A DNA stretch of 64,000 bases from Bathymodiolus brooksi (GCA_963680875.1 OY804584.1:91448031-91512030); one strand, 5' to 3'. Positions 1 to 12,604 are shown, numbered from the stretch's first letter. Notes: generated from the letters alone by a model not told the origin. Program-made: numbers and translations.

Positions 1-165
1 AGATATTAGTCTGCTTGTCTCGAGTGGGGGTCAGTAGTGGTTCATTCTCTGGTCAGGTCAAACAAAAGACTATAAAATTGTTATTTTTTGCTTCTCTGCT
101 AAGCATGCAGCATTAAAGAATTATACCAAAGGTTGGGTGGCTCAGTCAGTAGCTATAGTATGACA
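1..165 (+). repeat. SINE family B fragment (cut by window edge)
   Basis: Matches the body of a second SINE-like family seen at 16.9, 19.0, 46.1 and 63.9 kb: 'caggtcaaacaaaagac', 'gcttctctgctaagca', then a degenerate 'ggttggctcag' segment. The head is missing or diverged at the window edge. Confidence 0.55.
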
Positions 166-467
166 CTTCAGAAATTCAAGCTAGTCCTTTAAGCAGCTGT
201 GGAGCCTCACACAAAAACATCCCATTTCATTTTTCATGTTATACCAATATTGGAAAATGTATTGAACACAAACTTATTCTAGGTTCCTCAAGAATTACCA
301 GTAATGTCAATTTTATTGACAAAAGATAGAAATGAGCTGATTTATGAAGAAAACTGTAGAATTTTAAAATATATTAAAGATTCTAAACTATTCATTATGA
401 CTTAACATTATGTCACTTTATCAGTAATTTGGACATTTTTCCTTTGATCACACCGAGTGATATTATT

Positions 468-728
468 GGTTTGTTTGTTTGTTTGTTTGATGGTGTTTAA
501 CGTCACTTTCAACAATATTTCAGCTATATCGTGGCGGTCAGTTTTAGGGGGTAGAAGGAAACCAGAGTACCCGTAGAAAAAAACACCGACCTGTCCCAAG
601 TCACTGACAAACTTTATCACATAATGTTGTATAACTCGCCCTGATCGAGATTCAAACTCACAACATCAGTGGTGATAAATACTTGATTGCATAGGTAGCT
701 GTAAATCCAACTACCATATGATCACGCA
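468..728 (-). repeat. tRNA-derived SINE, family A, near full length
   Basis: Antisense copy. The plus strand begins with a (TTTG)n run, which is the 3' simple-repeat tail, and ends in the tRNA-like head 'ctaccatatgatcacg'. All internal blocks are present. A short ORF through it is not a gene. Confidence 0.8.
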
Positions 729-1085
729 GATGATACCCCATTGTGAGCCCCTCCCTTTATTAAAATATCTTTTACAAATGACCATGTAGATGGTACCCCA
801 TTCTTAGCCCCTCCCTTTATTTAGGACCATGTTTATAGTACCTCAGTCTGCGCCAATCCCTTTATTAGGTGACCATGTTGATCATGTACCCCCATTGTGA
901 GCCCCTCCCTTTATTAAAATATCTTCATTACATATTAATGGTAGATTGTGCCCTTTATTAAGGACCATGTTTATAGTACCCCATTCGGAACCCATTCCTT
1001 TATTAGGGACCATGTTGATCAGGTACCCCCATTCTGAGCCCCTCCCTTTATTAAAATATCTTCATTACATATTAATGGTAGATGT
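720..1085. repeat. Diverged tandem repeat, 'cccctccctttatta' blocks
   Basis: A unit containing 'gaccatgtttatagtacc' and 'agcccctccctttatta' recurs. Two copies about 130 bp long (about 825-951 and 963-1083) end in the same 'cattacatattaatggtaga', and shorter copies precede them. Confidence 0.7.
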
Positions 1086-1338
1086 ATATACAGTGATAAT
1101 ATAGAAAGTCAACATATTATAAAAGACTAATGTTTACATAATAGAACAAATCTACCATTACTGTACTTTATTGTTAGGTCTAACCTATGACCAACTAAAA
1201 ACTAGAAAGTATATAAAGACAATTCTAAAGAACATGACATTCACCTCGTATAATAATAGATCTATGTACAGAAAGTTTAATTTCAGTTAAAAGGGAAAGA
1301 AAGTAATTGACGGAAATGTTAATTAGTACAGAGTGCTA

Positions 1339-1524
1339 TACAGTGAAACCTGTCTAAATCAAACCCTGGATAAGACGAAATTCTGTATAAGTATAAGGGG
1401 AACTTTAAATAAAGTCCCAGTGTCGGAAATCTTTGTTAATTCAACATGTACAAACTGAACACCTGTCTATTCAGAACAAAAAAGTTAGTCCCAAGTAGGT
1501 TTGTTGTAGACAGGTTTCACTGTA
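1339..1524. mobile_element. MITE with perfect 16-bp TIR and TA ends
   Basis: Left end CAGTGAAACCTGTCTA and right end TAGACAGGTTTCACTG are perfect inverted repeats, each flanked by TA. TA target duplication and a CAGT start are typical of Tc1/mariner-type elements. About 182 bp between the TAs with no coding capacity, so non-autonomous. Confidence 0.8.
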
Positions 1525-1911
1525 GTGGCTTATAGTTATGATTTCTTGAAATAGAAAGAAGCAAGATCTGGCTCTTTTTTTTTTTTAAAAATCCAAGAAA
1601 TGTTGTAAACCATCTTATTTTCATGAGTGATATATTTTTGAATATTTTTATGATGACGAAAATAAATTTATTAAATAATGCTGAAATAATTTGTGAACAT
1701 GAATTATCCATAAAAAAAACCCAAAAAAACCCAATATGAATATTATCAATAGACTTTCCTATCCAACATGGTAAAGAAAGATGGTCAGGAAAAAAGTAAA
1801 ATATGATTTACATACACACCAAGGTCTTCAAATCAAAGATTAATATATTGCACCAGTTTTCTTTGTTAAAGTACAAAGTAAGGTTCTCCTCACTCTAACA
1901 TAGCTGACGTT

Positions 1912-2220
1912 AGCTGATTTTGGCTATCAAGTTTCGGCTGATGTTAGCTGATTTTGGCTATCAAGTTTCGGCCCTTTGGTAATCTTACTCCAAAAGACTA
2001 TTAAATTATTTGACTTTCCAATCTTTTGACCTTGAGTCTATCAGATGAAGGATACTCCAGAAACACCTCGTGCACACTCAATTAGATATCAACATTTTTA
2101 TTAAATGATAATAAATCTTCAGGAAATCATGTACTCATCATCTGCGACCTTGATAATTTGCATAATAAATCTTCAAGAACTCGTGTACCCATCATCCATG
2201 ACCTTGATAATTTACATAAT
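1912..2220. repeat. Two short direct duplications
   Basis: 'gttagctgattttggctatc' is repeated twice at about 1912-1975, and a ~56-bp unit containing 'aataaatcttca' and 'gaccttgataattt' is repeated at about 2105-2219. Confidence 0.65.
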
Positions 2221-5220
2221 TGCATGGGTGAAGGACATTAAATGTTCTTTTTAATTAAATCTGTCTATTAACATTTTATAATAATTTCATTATTAAATGA
2301 ATTGGAAACATAATTAAAAATTTTAATTTCTCAATAACTTGTATTAAATCTATATATGGTTTAAATAATTTAAATACTCCTAATTGAAAAAAAATATTAG
2401 CAATTCAATTAAATATTTTTTTAAAAATAATTTGCTGATAACAAATTGCTCAATTTGTGTAAATAACGTTATTATCGTAAAAACTTAAGGAAGTTGAGAA
2501 TATTTGTGGTACGTGATAACATTGTGTTTAATTGCATGGCATGATTAAGTATTGAAAAAGTGCAGAGCAATTTACACCCAAAATACACAGAGAAATAGAA
2601 AGTGCAATGGACCTTATCAATTCATTTCTATTTTCATCATTACAAACAAACTTAATAACAATTCACTTTCAGAATCAAAACACTTTCAAAATTTATTTTT
2701 AACACTTGGTATAACAATAAATTTGATTGGATAATGTCTTGTGTTAAATATGCAATTTATCCATTGAAATGCTTTGCAAGGTATGAAGATACCAAATGGG
2801 TAATCAGAAGCTCTGAATCAAAGGACAGACAATACAAAAAGAAAAAGCAAACGAATAGTATAAAAATGCAAAAAAATGGTGGTTAAAACACTACAAATTG
2901 AGGAACACAAACCCCCCCTCCCCTAAAAATTGTCTTTTATATACCTGCATGGGTAATGAAATTGAGATCAAGGTACATTAGGTGACATTACACCTGGATG
3001 ACAGGTAAATATCTAACCCTGAAGCAATAAGGATGTAAATTAACATGAAAGAAAATACACCTTGAAAGTCAGGTAAATATCAAATGTTGAGGATCAGCAG
3101 TTTTGTTGCTGTTCTTCATCTCAAAGTCACTGTGATATTTTAAAATGATTGTAAGATAACCCCTCTCCCTCAACACATAGCTTTCAGATGAGTGATACTC
3201 TGAACTGATAGCACTATATTACATCTTTTCTGCACAAATGTAAACAATAAACAACAACAGGGCTCTCGTCACGGTATTTGTAAAATGAATTGACAATTTA
3301 AAATAGGTTGAAATTTACATAAATTATAACAAATTCACTGCTAGAACAAATTCAGAACACCATAAAAGAGGGACACAGATATATACCACATGATCAATGG
3401 AATTTTTACCAAATATGGCTGTCAAGAATGTGGTACAAAACATAATCAGAAAACAGAAAAATGAGCATCATGAACTTTGGACATAAATTGATACCAAGCG
3501 TTGGCAGAATAAAAACATAAAACCCTGGTAGTACCGTTGTTCGATATGCAAGAAACATCTGTTTTTGAAACATTAAATTTTTAAGACAAAATTATCCCAA
3601 ATAATATCCATCATGTCATGTTTTAGCTATGGTAATCAAAGCTTACATTTATAGACCCAGCCAATCCTCCAAGTACTATCATCCTTTGGAAACTAGAAGG
3701 AGATTTTTTGTTGGTAAAATTAATCAAGAATACAGAGTACCTTCGCTATACCCCCTCTTAAATCTGGCACCCTCTTTTATCGCCATCAAATTTCAAAGTA
3801 AATTTGGTGTCTATGAAAATATCCTCCTCAATATATTGCTATCCTCGCTTATCGTCAAATTATAGCTTGGTTCAAAAGGTGGCAGTATGACGAGTGGGTT
3901 CTGAAGTTTGTAGATCTGAAATGGGCTGCTGACCAAAAAAAAATCAATCAATCAATTAATCATCTTCCTTTGCTAATTGATCACATATTACGAATTCCAA
4001 AAAGAAATGGTGTTATTGTATAATCAAGCTGATTTGCATATTTGTGTATTAAATAGTTATTGAACTTACATAGTTTAAAAGTGTTTCAAAGAGTACCATA
4101 AAAGGAAAATATTGGTAGTTTTATTATTAAGTCAATTTTCTATGCAAACATTTGATATTTTGGTCAAGGTTCATATATTATAAAACTGTTGTCATAAATA
4201 AATATTTGAACAATTTTATATACTGTACAGAGAAGTTGACTTTAGTAAGATTTAACTTAACATAACATAACAGGATTTATAGGCACTTGGTATAATATAT
4301 ACAGCCTGGAATGACCATGAGTCACTTGTCACTGAACACTTTCTGGCCAAACAATAGTTTTTATCTAATAAAAAAAATCACTCTATCATTAGAGGTAGGG
4401 GCAGAAGGATCTTTATCAGAACTTCAGGATTTAATCTGAAATTCATGATTCTAAGTCTTTGAGATCTAGAATGTAACAAACTTTTTAAAATGTGACTTAT
4501 TGGAAACATTGTTAAGAGTTCATCTCATCTGTACAAAATGGACCAATATATACATGTACATATTATAACCATTAATAAATCTAAAACGTTCTGTGAAATC
4601 GATCTGAAAAATACCAGTGTTAGTAAATGACTGAATTTCAACCAATTTATTGCACTTCCAGACAATAATCTATCGGTAGATTCATTTTTATCTAAATGCA
4701 ACAAAAATGGATATCGGAATCGTTTGCATTTTTGCAATTGTGAATATGTAAAACAAAATGAATCGACATAGATAGACTCACTTTAAAAAAATTATGCAAC
4801 ACAACAAATGAATAACAAATAATGTGCTGAATAACTCAAAATTGTCATATATGATAAAACACAATGTCCTATATATACAATAAGTAATCAATTTACTGGA
4901 AAATTAATGTACTCCTTTATATTTTCTGAACAATGTTAAAGCTTTCATACAGTATCCAGTTCTTAGCATAATATGATGGTGGTTGGTTAATGTCAAGATT
5001 GTTTTGACAATTACTATATTTTTAGGACTATAAGTCAATACATTTTTTTTTTCGTTATTTTTTAATGTAGATTTTTTTTTTACAAGAACATTATATAAAT
5101 TAGACCTCTAGTCCAGGACTGGGTTGCACAAATAACCTTAATTAAATTCAAGTGTCAATAAAAACTTAATTGACACTTTTAAAATTACTTGAAATGTACA
5201 TGAAATTAATTTACACTTAA
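2221..5220. other. AT-rich non-coding stretch, nothing recognised
   Basis: Only short accidental reading frames on both strands. I see no conserved domain, splice-bounded exon, SINE or TIR pair. Homopolymer A and T runs are frequent. Confidence 0.5.
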
Positions 5221-5221
5221 G

Positions 5222-5330
5222 GTTTAGTTTGGTTTATGGTGTTTAATGCCACTATCAACAATATTTCAGTTAAATCATGGCAGTCATTTTTATTGGTGGC
5301 GGAAACTGGAGTACCTGAAGAAAACCAAAA
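5222..5330 (-). repeat. SINE family A, 3' fragment
   Basis: Only the 3' half is present ('ggtttatggtgtttaatgcc' through 'ggaaactggagtacctg'). The tRNA-like head is absent, as expected of 5'-truncated retroposition. Confidence 0.65.
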
Positions 5331-5366
5331 CACAAAAAAAATTTAGACTTAAATTTAATTGAGGTT

Positions 5367-5555
5367 TGTGCTACCCAGTCCAGAATACACAGTGATATAA
5401 AGATGGTTAAATAAATGATAAATGGTTAATGAGAGAAATCGAAAGAAAACAGTATATTTAATTGAGTTTTGTGCAGCCCAGTCCAGAATACACACTTAAT
5501 TGATGGTTAAATAAATGATAAATGGTTAATGAGAGAAATCTATAGAAAACAGTAT
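5367..5555. repeat. Tandem duplication, ~100-bp unit x2
   Basis: Two adjacent copies containing 'cccagtccagaatacaca' and 'gataaatggttaatgagaga', differing at a few sites. Confidence 0.7.
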
Positions 5556-6512
5556 ATATTCCCATAATGCCTCACACAGGATGTTATCGTCATGGTACTT
5601 ACTCTTTCTATTATGATCCCCTAAAATAACAATTTACATACTTGATATGAATGTTGAAGGTATAAAATAAATGTGCTCCAGAAATGTACCAATGAGTTTT
5701 TTCTGCACAAAATGAAGAATGAAGAAAACTGGTTTTCAAGACCAAAGGAAAAAAGTTTAGAGAGAAGAATTGCATAAAAGATGAAAAGAGAACATATTTG
5801 TGTTTGTTTATAGACCCTTGCATCAAGATGCTTGCGATTATTCTGCATTTGTTCAAGACAATTTTAAACATAAGGTTTTACTTGAACCCTAGAAGAAGTA
5901 CCGTAATACTAGACCTTTCTTGTTTGACACAAATATTTGATTTGTCCAGGTGAATTTTTGACAAGCCTGTCGGATCAGATGAATTAGTACCAGATTGCAG
6001 AATACCATATTCCAAAGTCCATTTTGCTGAATCCCATATTGCCGACTTTTGTTAAAAATGACAAAATTTCATAATATTATTTTTTATTTAAAAAAAAATA
6101 TTGATGATGTGTACATATTTTATTGAAAGCAGTAATTTTTCGCACAATTTTAATTAGAAAAACCATAATCAAATGCATACTGATTGATGAATAGGAGATG
6201 CCGATACTCATTACTCAAACAATTGAAGAACAATGGAAATGTTTATTTAGAGTTTTACTAAGTAAGAAAGAAAAAAGAAATGCCGAAAATTGTAGTTAAA
6301 TAGCAAATTATTTAGAGCTGATTGATGATTTCGGTAATCTAAAAAAATTAATTGACTTCAAACAAATTTGATTAATTGAAATCATGTATAAAAGTTCTTC
6401 TGTCTGCCTGCACAATCAATCTTTAAAAAAATCACCATGGATGTTCCTACCATAGTAAAGAAAGGCAGAGGCGTCAACCTTCTACACAATGGCTACCGTT
6501 ATTACAATTTTC
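5556..6512. other. No gene seen
   Basis: Two overlapping minus-strand ORFs (75 and 86 codons, 5611-5871) have low-complexity hydrophobic composition and no recognisable domain. I treat them as chance. Confidence 0.45.
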
Positions 6513-6767
6513 CTTCATAAATTAGAAGCATTATTCTACTTGCAATAACAATATTTAATCTATTTAATGCTATAATCTAAACTCCCTGGTATGTCAGACC
6601 ATTTCAAAAGAAATATTCATTTAATTATTAACAATTTACCTTCATAAATTAGAAGCATTATTCTACTTGCAATAACTATATTTTTCATATGTCAGCAATT
6701 TGGGAATCGGCTAATTGGATTCAGCAATTCGGGATTCGGCAAACTGGGAATCGGCAATTTGGGATGC
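6513..6767. repeat. Split duplication plus minisatellite
   Basis: 'taccttcataaattagaagc' and the next ~30 bp occur at about 6513 and again at about 6640. They are followed at 6705-6767 by short imperfect repeats of 'gcaatttgggaatcgg'. Confidence 0.6.
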
Positions 6768-6974
6768 TAACGATCAGATATGGTGAATTTGAGTATGTTG
6801 TTATTACAGACAATACGATATGTCAAAACTCTTTTTCTATAATCTAACTTGCCTTATCAATCACATTTTATTCAGCAAAATTTTGTTTCTATTTTCACAT
6901 GTACTGTTGGAGTCCGGTGTTTTGATGCAACCCCTGAGCTGCCGCACTACGATTTATGAAAACACTTGCTAGGG

Positions 6975-7042
6975 GTTATGGTTATGGTGTTTAATGCCAC
7001 TTTCAACAATATTTCAGTTACCGTATATCACGGCGATAAAAA
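6975..7042 (-). repeat. SINE family A, short 3' fragment
   Basis: Contains only 'ggtgtttaatgccactttca' to 'atatcacggcg', with a small insertion inside the 'ttatatcgtgg' block. Confidence 0.6.
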
Positions 7043-7305
7043 AACTTGTGAGTAATAAACCAATCTATGTAGAGTTCAGTCTGTAAAATGTAAGTTTGAA
7101 CTGTTTCCTGTTAGTGTTGGGAATCTGACAATTTTTATTTCTTTACATTGCGAGTTCAACCAAAATTGTTTGTTCCTTTGTCAGGGAGATGTAAACCTAC
7201 ACTGTTAGTTCACCAAAGTACAAAATACACTTAGCATAATGGTGAACCATTTAGCCCCCTCCGCTACATCCACAACATAAAAATATAGTTTTATTAATTA
7301 ACATA

Positions 7306-7693
7306 CCGTATTTAGGGTTGTATAATGCGCATTGGTGCATAATGCGCACCCCCTCTTGGCCTTGAAAATCTCCAGAAAAAAACTAGTTTGTGTCTATAAT
7401 GCGCATGAGATTTAAAAAAAATCACCGTCGGAAATGTAAGAATTAAATATCAATCGTATATATTTTTCAGTCCTTTGAGCATGTTTCATTTGCTGGGAGA
7501 ATTTAAGAACCATTTATCTCTTTTCATCTTCAAGAAAGTTGCAAAATATTAAATGTGGTGGGTTTTATTGGCGATATGTGATTTCCCGGTCTGGGAAAGA
7601 GTGAAACACATTGTTCCTGTTTATAATGCGCACCCCTCCTACAAATTAAAGAATCTGGGCAAAATCCTGCGCATTATACAACCCTAAATACGG
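7306..7693. mobile_element. TIR element (MITE) with 26-bp perfect TIR, TA ends
   Basis: Positions 7306-7331 and 7668-7693 are perfect 26-bp inverted repeats beginning CCGTATTTAGGGTTG, flanked by TA at 7304-7305 and 7694-7695. The 'ataatgcgca' motif is repeated inside near both ends. At 388 bp with no ORF it is non-autonomous. TA duplication suggests the Tc1/mariner/pogo group; I cannot name the family. Confidence 0.85.
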
Positions 7694-7744
7694 TATTGAT
7701 AAGCTAAAGGATGTCATTGTATCATTGTTTTGTTCAGTGGTGAT

Positions 7745-8170
7745 GGTATATACACATGTATTTATATACCCGGGGGAATTGCCTAAATAATTTAAATCAT
7801 CATAAAAATATATGCTGTGATCTCATATAAGACACAAGAGTTAGAATATTTATTTTTTTGTCGCACAAAGCGCGAATTTTCTTCTCCAAAATTTAACATT
7901 AGGTTATATGACAAAAACTCTGAATCAGATTTTTTTTTTCCCTCCACCAAAATCAGAATATTTTTCAGTAACATTGGGAATCAGAATATTTTTTTTAGAA
8001 AAAAAACATAGCCCTCCCTGGAAGTTAAATGGTCCATCCCTAATATAAATTTGTGGTGGGGGAGGGTTAATTATATTCACTGTATCACTAATTAATGTAT
8101 ACATGTATGTGTAAATGTATGCTGTGATCTCTAAGACAAAACATTTTGTTATAGGAAGGGTTAATCATAA
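7745..8170. repeat. Degenerate repeat region flanking the 8.2-kb element
   Basis: 'atgctgtgatct' plus 'aattaatgtatacatgtatg' motifs recur at about 7805, 8085-8130 and again after the element at 9505-9540, so the 8.2-kb element lies within an older local repeat. The 7860-8040 part reappears inverted at 62985-63160. Confidence 0.55.
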
Positions 8171-9500
8171 CTAGAGGCTCTCAGGAGCCTGTATAGCTCA
8201 CCTGGGTATAATAACAACATCAGTCAATAAAACTTGATAACTTCGGTAAAAAAAATTAACAAATGTAGCCCTTGTCATTGCAGACCCCTTCTACAAAAAA
8301 ATTTGGGTAGGGGTTCCCCCTTTAATGTAAGTTATCAAAATTGCTGTAAAAAAAACATATATGTCAATGATTCTCAAAATTTAGAATTTGTTACTTCACA
8401 TTTTGCAATAGAGTTGCTTCCCTTTGATTATTGAGTAACCAAAAGCAGTGAGTCAGCAAAAAATGCATTTCAAGAGGAATAACTCTTCACACAGTTGTCG
8501 CACATTTTCAACTGTGGGAAATTTTTTGTAGATCTTGACATGCTGAACATTTTTGCAGTTTAAACTTTCCCTCTATCTCTAATAGTTTTTGAGATATAAG
8601 ATGAAAGTATTAAAATTTAGAACATTTTGATGAAAAAAGGGCAATAACTCAAAAATGGGTAATGGGATTTACTTCAAAATTGCGGGGTAGGTAGATCTTG
8701 ACATGCTGCAAATCTTTGCAATTTAAACTTAACCTTTATCTCTTATAGTTTTTGAAATATAAGACGAAAAGTATTAAAATTTTACAAATTTGATGAAAAA
8801 AGGGCAATAATTCCAAGATGGGTAATCAGATTTACTTCAAAATTGCAGGATAGGTAGATCTCGACATGGTGCACATTTTTGCAATTTAAACTAACATCTG
8901 TCTCTTATAGTTTTTGAAATAAAGGACGAAAAGTATCAAAATTTTGAAAATTTGATGAAAAAGGGCAATAACTCCAAAATGGGTAATGGGATTTACTTCA
9001 AAATTGCAGGGTAGGTAGATCTTGACATGCTGCACATTTTTGCAATTTAAACTTAACATCTATCTCTTATAGTTTTTGAAATATAAGACGAAAAGTATTC
9101 AAATTAAAAAAAAAAAAATTGATGAAAAAAGGGCAATAACTCCAAGATGGGTAATCAGATTTACTTCAAAATTGCAGGTTAGGTAGATCTTGCTGTGCTG
9201 ATCATTTTTACCCCATGTCAGATTATTAATATTATTAATGGTTTTTGAGTTATTACCCAAAACCTGCAATTTTACCATATGTTCTATTTTTAGTAACAGC
9301 GGCCATGTTGGTTGGTGCACTGCATCACCGGACACAATTTTGAAACTAGACACCCTAGTGATGATTCAGACCAAGTTTGGTTTCCATTGGTCTAGTACTT
9401 TCAGAGGAGAAGATTTTTGAAAAAGTTTACGACATACGACGACGACGGACACCAAGTGATGGCAATAGCTCACATGACCCTTTGGGTCAGGTGAGCTAAT
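8171..9500. mobile_element. Non-autonomous element with internal ~160-bp tandem array
   Basis: Begins with 'ctagaggctctcaggagcc' and subterminal 'tagctcacctg', and ends 'gtcaggtgagcta', so the subterminal 11-mers are inverted. Inside (about 8470-9190) lie 4-5 units of roughly 160 bp marked by 'aaagggcaataactcc' and 'ggtaggtagatcttgacatg'. The right part (9370-9480) has 'ttcagaggagaagatttt' and 'gccaagtgatggcaatagct'-like sequence shared with the 42.3-43.8 kb array. No transposase is visible. A 60-84 codon ORF pair inside it is spurious. Confidence 0.75.
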
Positions 9501-9578
9501 AATGGTATCAATTAATGTATATGTATGCTGTGACATCTTAAATTATAAATTGGAACACATATATAACAATATACAATG

Positions 9579-9655
9579 TACAGTCAAACTTGTCTTATGT
9601 GACCTTCCAACGGAACAAGTGAAATAAGGTCACATAAGACAGGTGGTCGCTGTAC
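9579..9655. mobile_element. CAGTCAAACYTGTC MITE, 5' fragment
   Basis: Starts TA-CAGTCAAACTTGTCTTATG and carries the internal 'ggtcacataagacaggtggt' hairpin of the family seen complete at 20260-20441. The right TIR is missing. Confidence 0.65.
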
Positions 9656-10077
9656 ACACTATGGTTAAAACTGATACTTATTTTCCATATAAATACACAA
9701 ATATTTTGTTTCTTATGTACAGTACTGCTTTAATTCTTGTATTTGACGATCTTTCTTACCTTACATGATGATAAAGAAAAAATAGGTGTATAATTTTGTA
9801 ATAACTGACTGATAGTGATTTCCTAGCATTCTGAAAGGAACATTGAATATTTTACATGTTGCATAAACTTTTATAAAGGGTTAAATCAAATTTCTATAGA
9901 ACTAATTAAATAAATAAATTCATTTTCTAAATGCTTCTACAATTAGTGACTTGTATTCTCCAAACTTTTCATTTTATATACATGTATATTGTTATACATA
10001 ATGTGGACAAAACTCATTCCTTTTTTTCGAAATATCCTTATATATTTCATATACATGATGGTATGGATAATTGATTA

Positions 10078-10121
10078 AGTGTTTATAACCAACTTTTGCA
10101 GTATTTCAGCTATATCATGGG
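10078..10121 (-). repeat. SINE family A 3' fragment, head to head with next copy
   Basis: Diverged 'gtgttta...gcagtatttcagctatatcatgg' joins directly to the head of a sense copy. Confidence 0.55.
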
Positions 10122-10366
10122 GTTATGATCATATGGTAGTTGGATTTACAACTACCTATCCAATCAGTGCCTATCCCCACTAATGTTGTGAGTTCTAATC
10201 CCGCTCAGATGAGGTGTACTCGATACAACATTGATAAAGTTTGTCAGTGACTTACGACAGGTTGGTGATTTTCTCTGGGTACTCCGGTTTTCTCCACCAA
10301 TAAAACTGACCGGCATGATATAACTGAAATATTGTTGAAAGTGGCATTAAATACTATAACCCTATA
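10122..10366 (+). repeat. SINE family A, near full length, sense
   Basis: Runs from 'gatcatatggtagttggatt' through a B-box-like 'gttctaatcccgctcag' to 'aaagtggcattaaatac'. The B box has one change (gttcTaatc). Confidence 0.75.
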
Positions 10367-10574
10367 TTTCATATAGAACCTGATGTTATTTTACCATTAC
10401 ATGTATATTGAAATTTTTTGGTAGGTTCATATTCATATTTTTTATTAATATTTTCATTTGTGTCTTTTATAAACATGCATTTGAATTTTTGATGACACAA
10501 TAACTTACCTATAAAGTAAATTATGACATGTTTAACTCATGATTTCTTAGAAAGGATTGGTCAAAAAATTATTA

Positions 10575-10728
10575 AAGGATTGATCGCAAATTTTGTACGG
10601 TTCATGAAGAAATAACCTCAATCAGGTTGTACACACCGCGTAACCCGCGTAGCGGGTTATGCAAGGGTATGTACAACCTGATTGAGGTTATTTCGAATGA
10701 ACCGAACAAATAATTTCGATCAATCCTT
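10575..10728. mobile_element. 154-bp palindromic foldback element
   Basis: Nearly the whole segment is one inverted repeat: outer 'aaggattgatcg' pairs with 'cgatcaatcctt', then 'aataacctcaatcaggttgt' pairs with 'acaacctgattgaggttatt', and the centre is 'aacccgc-gta-gcgggtt'. The predicted hairpin has a 3-nt loop. No ORF; probably a miniature foldback/MITE. Confidence 0.75.
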
Positions 10729-11563
10729 ATAAATTAATTCAAACTTTTTTTGTTATGATATTGAAAAATATATTTATTTTTTCAAAATAAGGCAAATAAT
10801 CGGAAATAAATTTAAATAACCCCAAAGGTGCCTCATTTAAAGAAAATCAGCTGATGACAATGGCACGTGATGCCTTGAAAACGATGTCTATTTTTCGATT
10901 CTGTTCATTAACAAATAACCTCAACTTTTTAAACTAATCAAAACACGTATAAAATAACATGCGACTCTAAAATTAATTTATATTGAAATAAGAATATGAA
11001 ACTACAAATTAAATTGATATCAATGCCAATGGTATACATTTCATCAAAATTGCATAAAAAATGACTTCAGGATTTTTTTTTAAAGCAATGTTGTTTTATA
11101 TGAAATAATTTAGGGATATTTCGAGGAAAAAAAGGACTGATTTTTGTCCACATTATTTATATTATTTTTTTACATCGATCATTGTCACTAAACATAGGAC
11201 AAGAATCGTCAATATGTGTACAATGTTGGAGGGTAATTCTATGCACCGTCCAATTCGGCACATATCTATGTTATTCATAATAGTACACAGCAGAATAAGA
11301 TAGTGTGCGGAATTACTCGTAATGACTGTACACTGTATGTATTCTGGACAAGCACTAATAGTAAGCATCTTCCTGGATAGGGAAAAAAAATTAGATAAAA
11401 AAAAAAACACTGACCAACATGTCTATTAAATTTAAACCAAAGTATATTAATGACAGACTAAGGGATTAACATTATAATGGTTAAATATTAAAATCAGCAA
11501 TATACACGCTACACTGGTTAAAAATTATTCTTTAAACAACTTGACCTGTCAGATATCAGCAGC

Positions 11564-11806
11564 CATGACATTTTCGTTGCTTTTAAATTACGCAACCACG
11601 ATGTTTTCGATATTTTCATTGCTTTTTAAATTACACAGCCATGGCTATCATTTTCTTTGGTTTTTAAATTACGCAACCATGACGTTTTCTTTGCTTTTTA
11701 AATTACACAACCATGACATTTTCTTTGCTTTTTAAATTACCCAACCATGATGTTTTCTTTGCTTTTTAACTTATGCAGCCATGACGTTTTCTTTGCTTTT
11801 TAAATC
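11564..11806. repeat. Minisatellite, ~34-43 bp unit, about 7 copies
   Basis: Units contain 'catgacgttttctttgc' and 'tttttaaattacacaac', with length differences between copies. This array produces the open frame at 11541-11735, which is not a gene. Confidence 0.75.
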
Positions 11807-12600
11807 AGGGACAAAACTTAACAGTTGCCAACTGGGCTCCAAAAAATAACAAATTTAGTAGTCCATGAAAAATTCTATGGACCCAGCAACCTACTTTGCA
11901 CATGAAATATTCTAAATTTCAGTTGCCAGTTGAGTTACTGTCTTAACATTTTCAGGTACCCAGGCCAAATTTGTGTGGTCTTGGGTTACTGTTCAGTTTT
12001 ATCCCAGTTTAAATTACAAAGTTTTCATGAAAATTTGAAGAAAAAAAAATGTACTAAAGAACAGCAACTACATTATCATGATTCTGTATGAATGAAATTA
12101 TCATACGAAAAATTATTTTCTTTTAAATACTTGATGAAAAAAATTGCACTGAAAAATAAACAGTACATTATGTTGAATGAAATATGCAAAGGAATAAATT
12201 CTTTCTTTTAATTTAGAAAATAATTTGGTTGTATATCCAATATTTATTCCAAATTAATTAATTTTTTTTTACATGTACCTGTATGCTTAATATCTGACAG
12301 GTCAAAACAAAGTGTTCCAATAATCAGGAAAATATTTCACATAAAATAATTACCACCAAGCTGGCGACGCCCCTCTAGGAAATGAAAAGAAATAGAAAAA
12401 ATACTACATAAGAGAGAGTACATAATTAAATACATGCATACAGTATATGGTCTTACTAAGTCATAAATATATTAAAGCAACTTTGACATTTAAGTTTGTA
12501 CTGGAAGCAAGAGCATGCAGTTACGTTTTCGTTTTATTGTTAGCCATAATAGTTTAGTCTTATTTTTCACTGCTGTTAGTGTTTGTGTGTAAAAAGCTAT
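11807..12600. other. No gene seen
   Basis: AT-rich with no recognised domain, SINE or clear TIR pair. Confidence 0.45.
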
Positions 12601-12604
12601 CAAA

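Larger units (their letters stand above)
9997..11157. mobile_element. TIR element with SINEs and a foldback nested inside
   Basis: The left end 'cataatgtggacaaaactca' (9997) and the right end, whose reverse complement reads 'aataatgtggacaaaaatca' (to about 11157), are inverted. The homology continues for ~60 bp through 'ttcgaaatatcc' and 'tttcatat'. The same terminal sequence family bounds the 488-bp element at 29329-29816. A SINE pair and a 154-bp palindrome have inserted between the ends. Confidence 0.6.
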
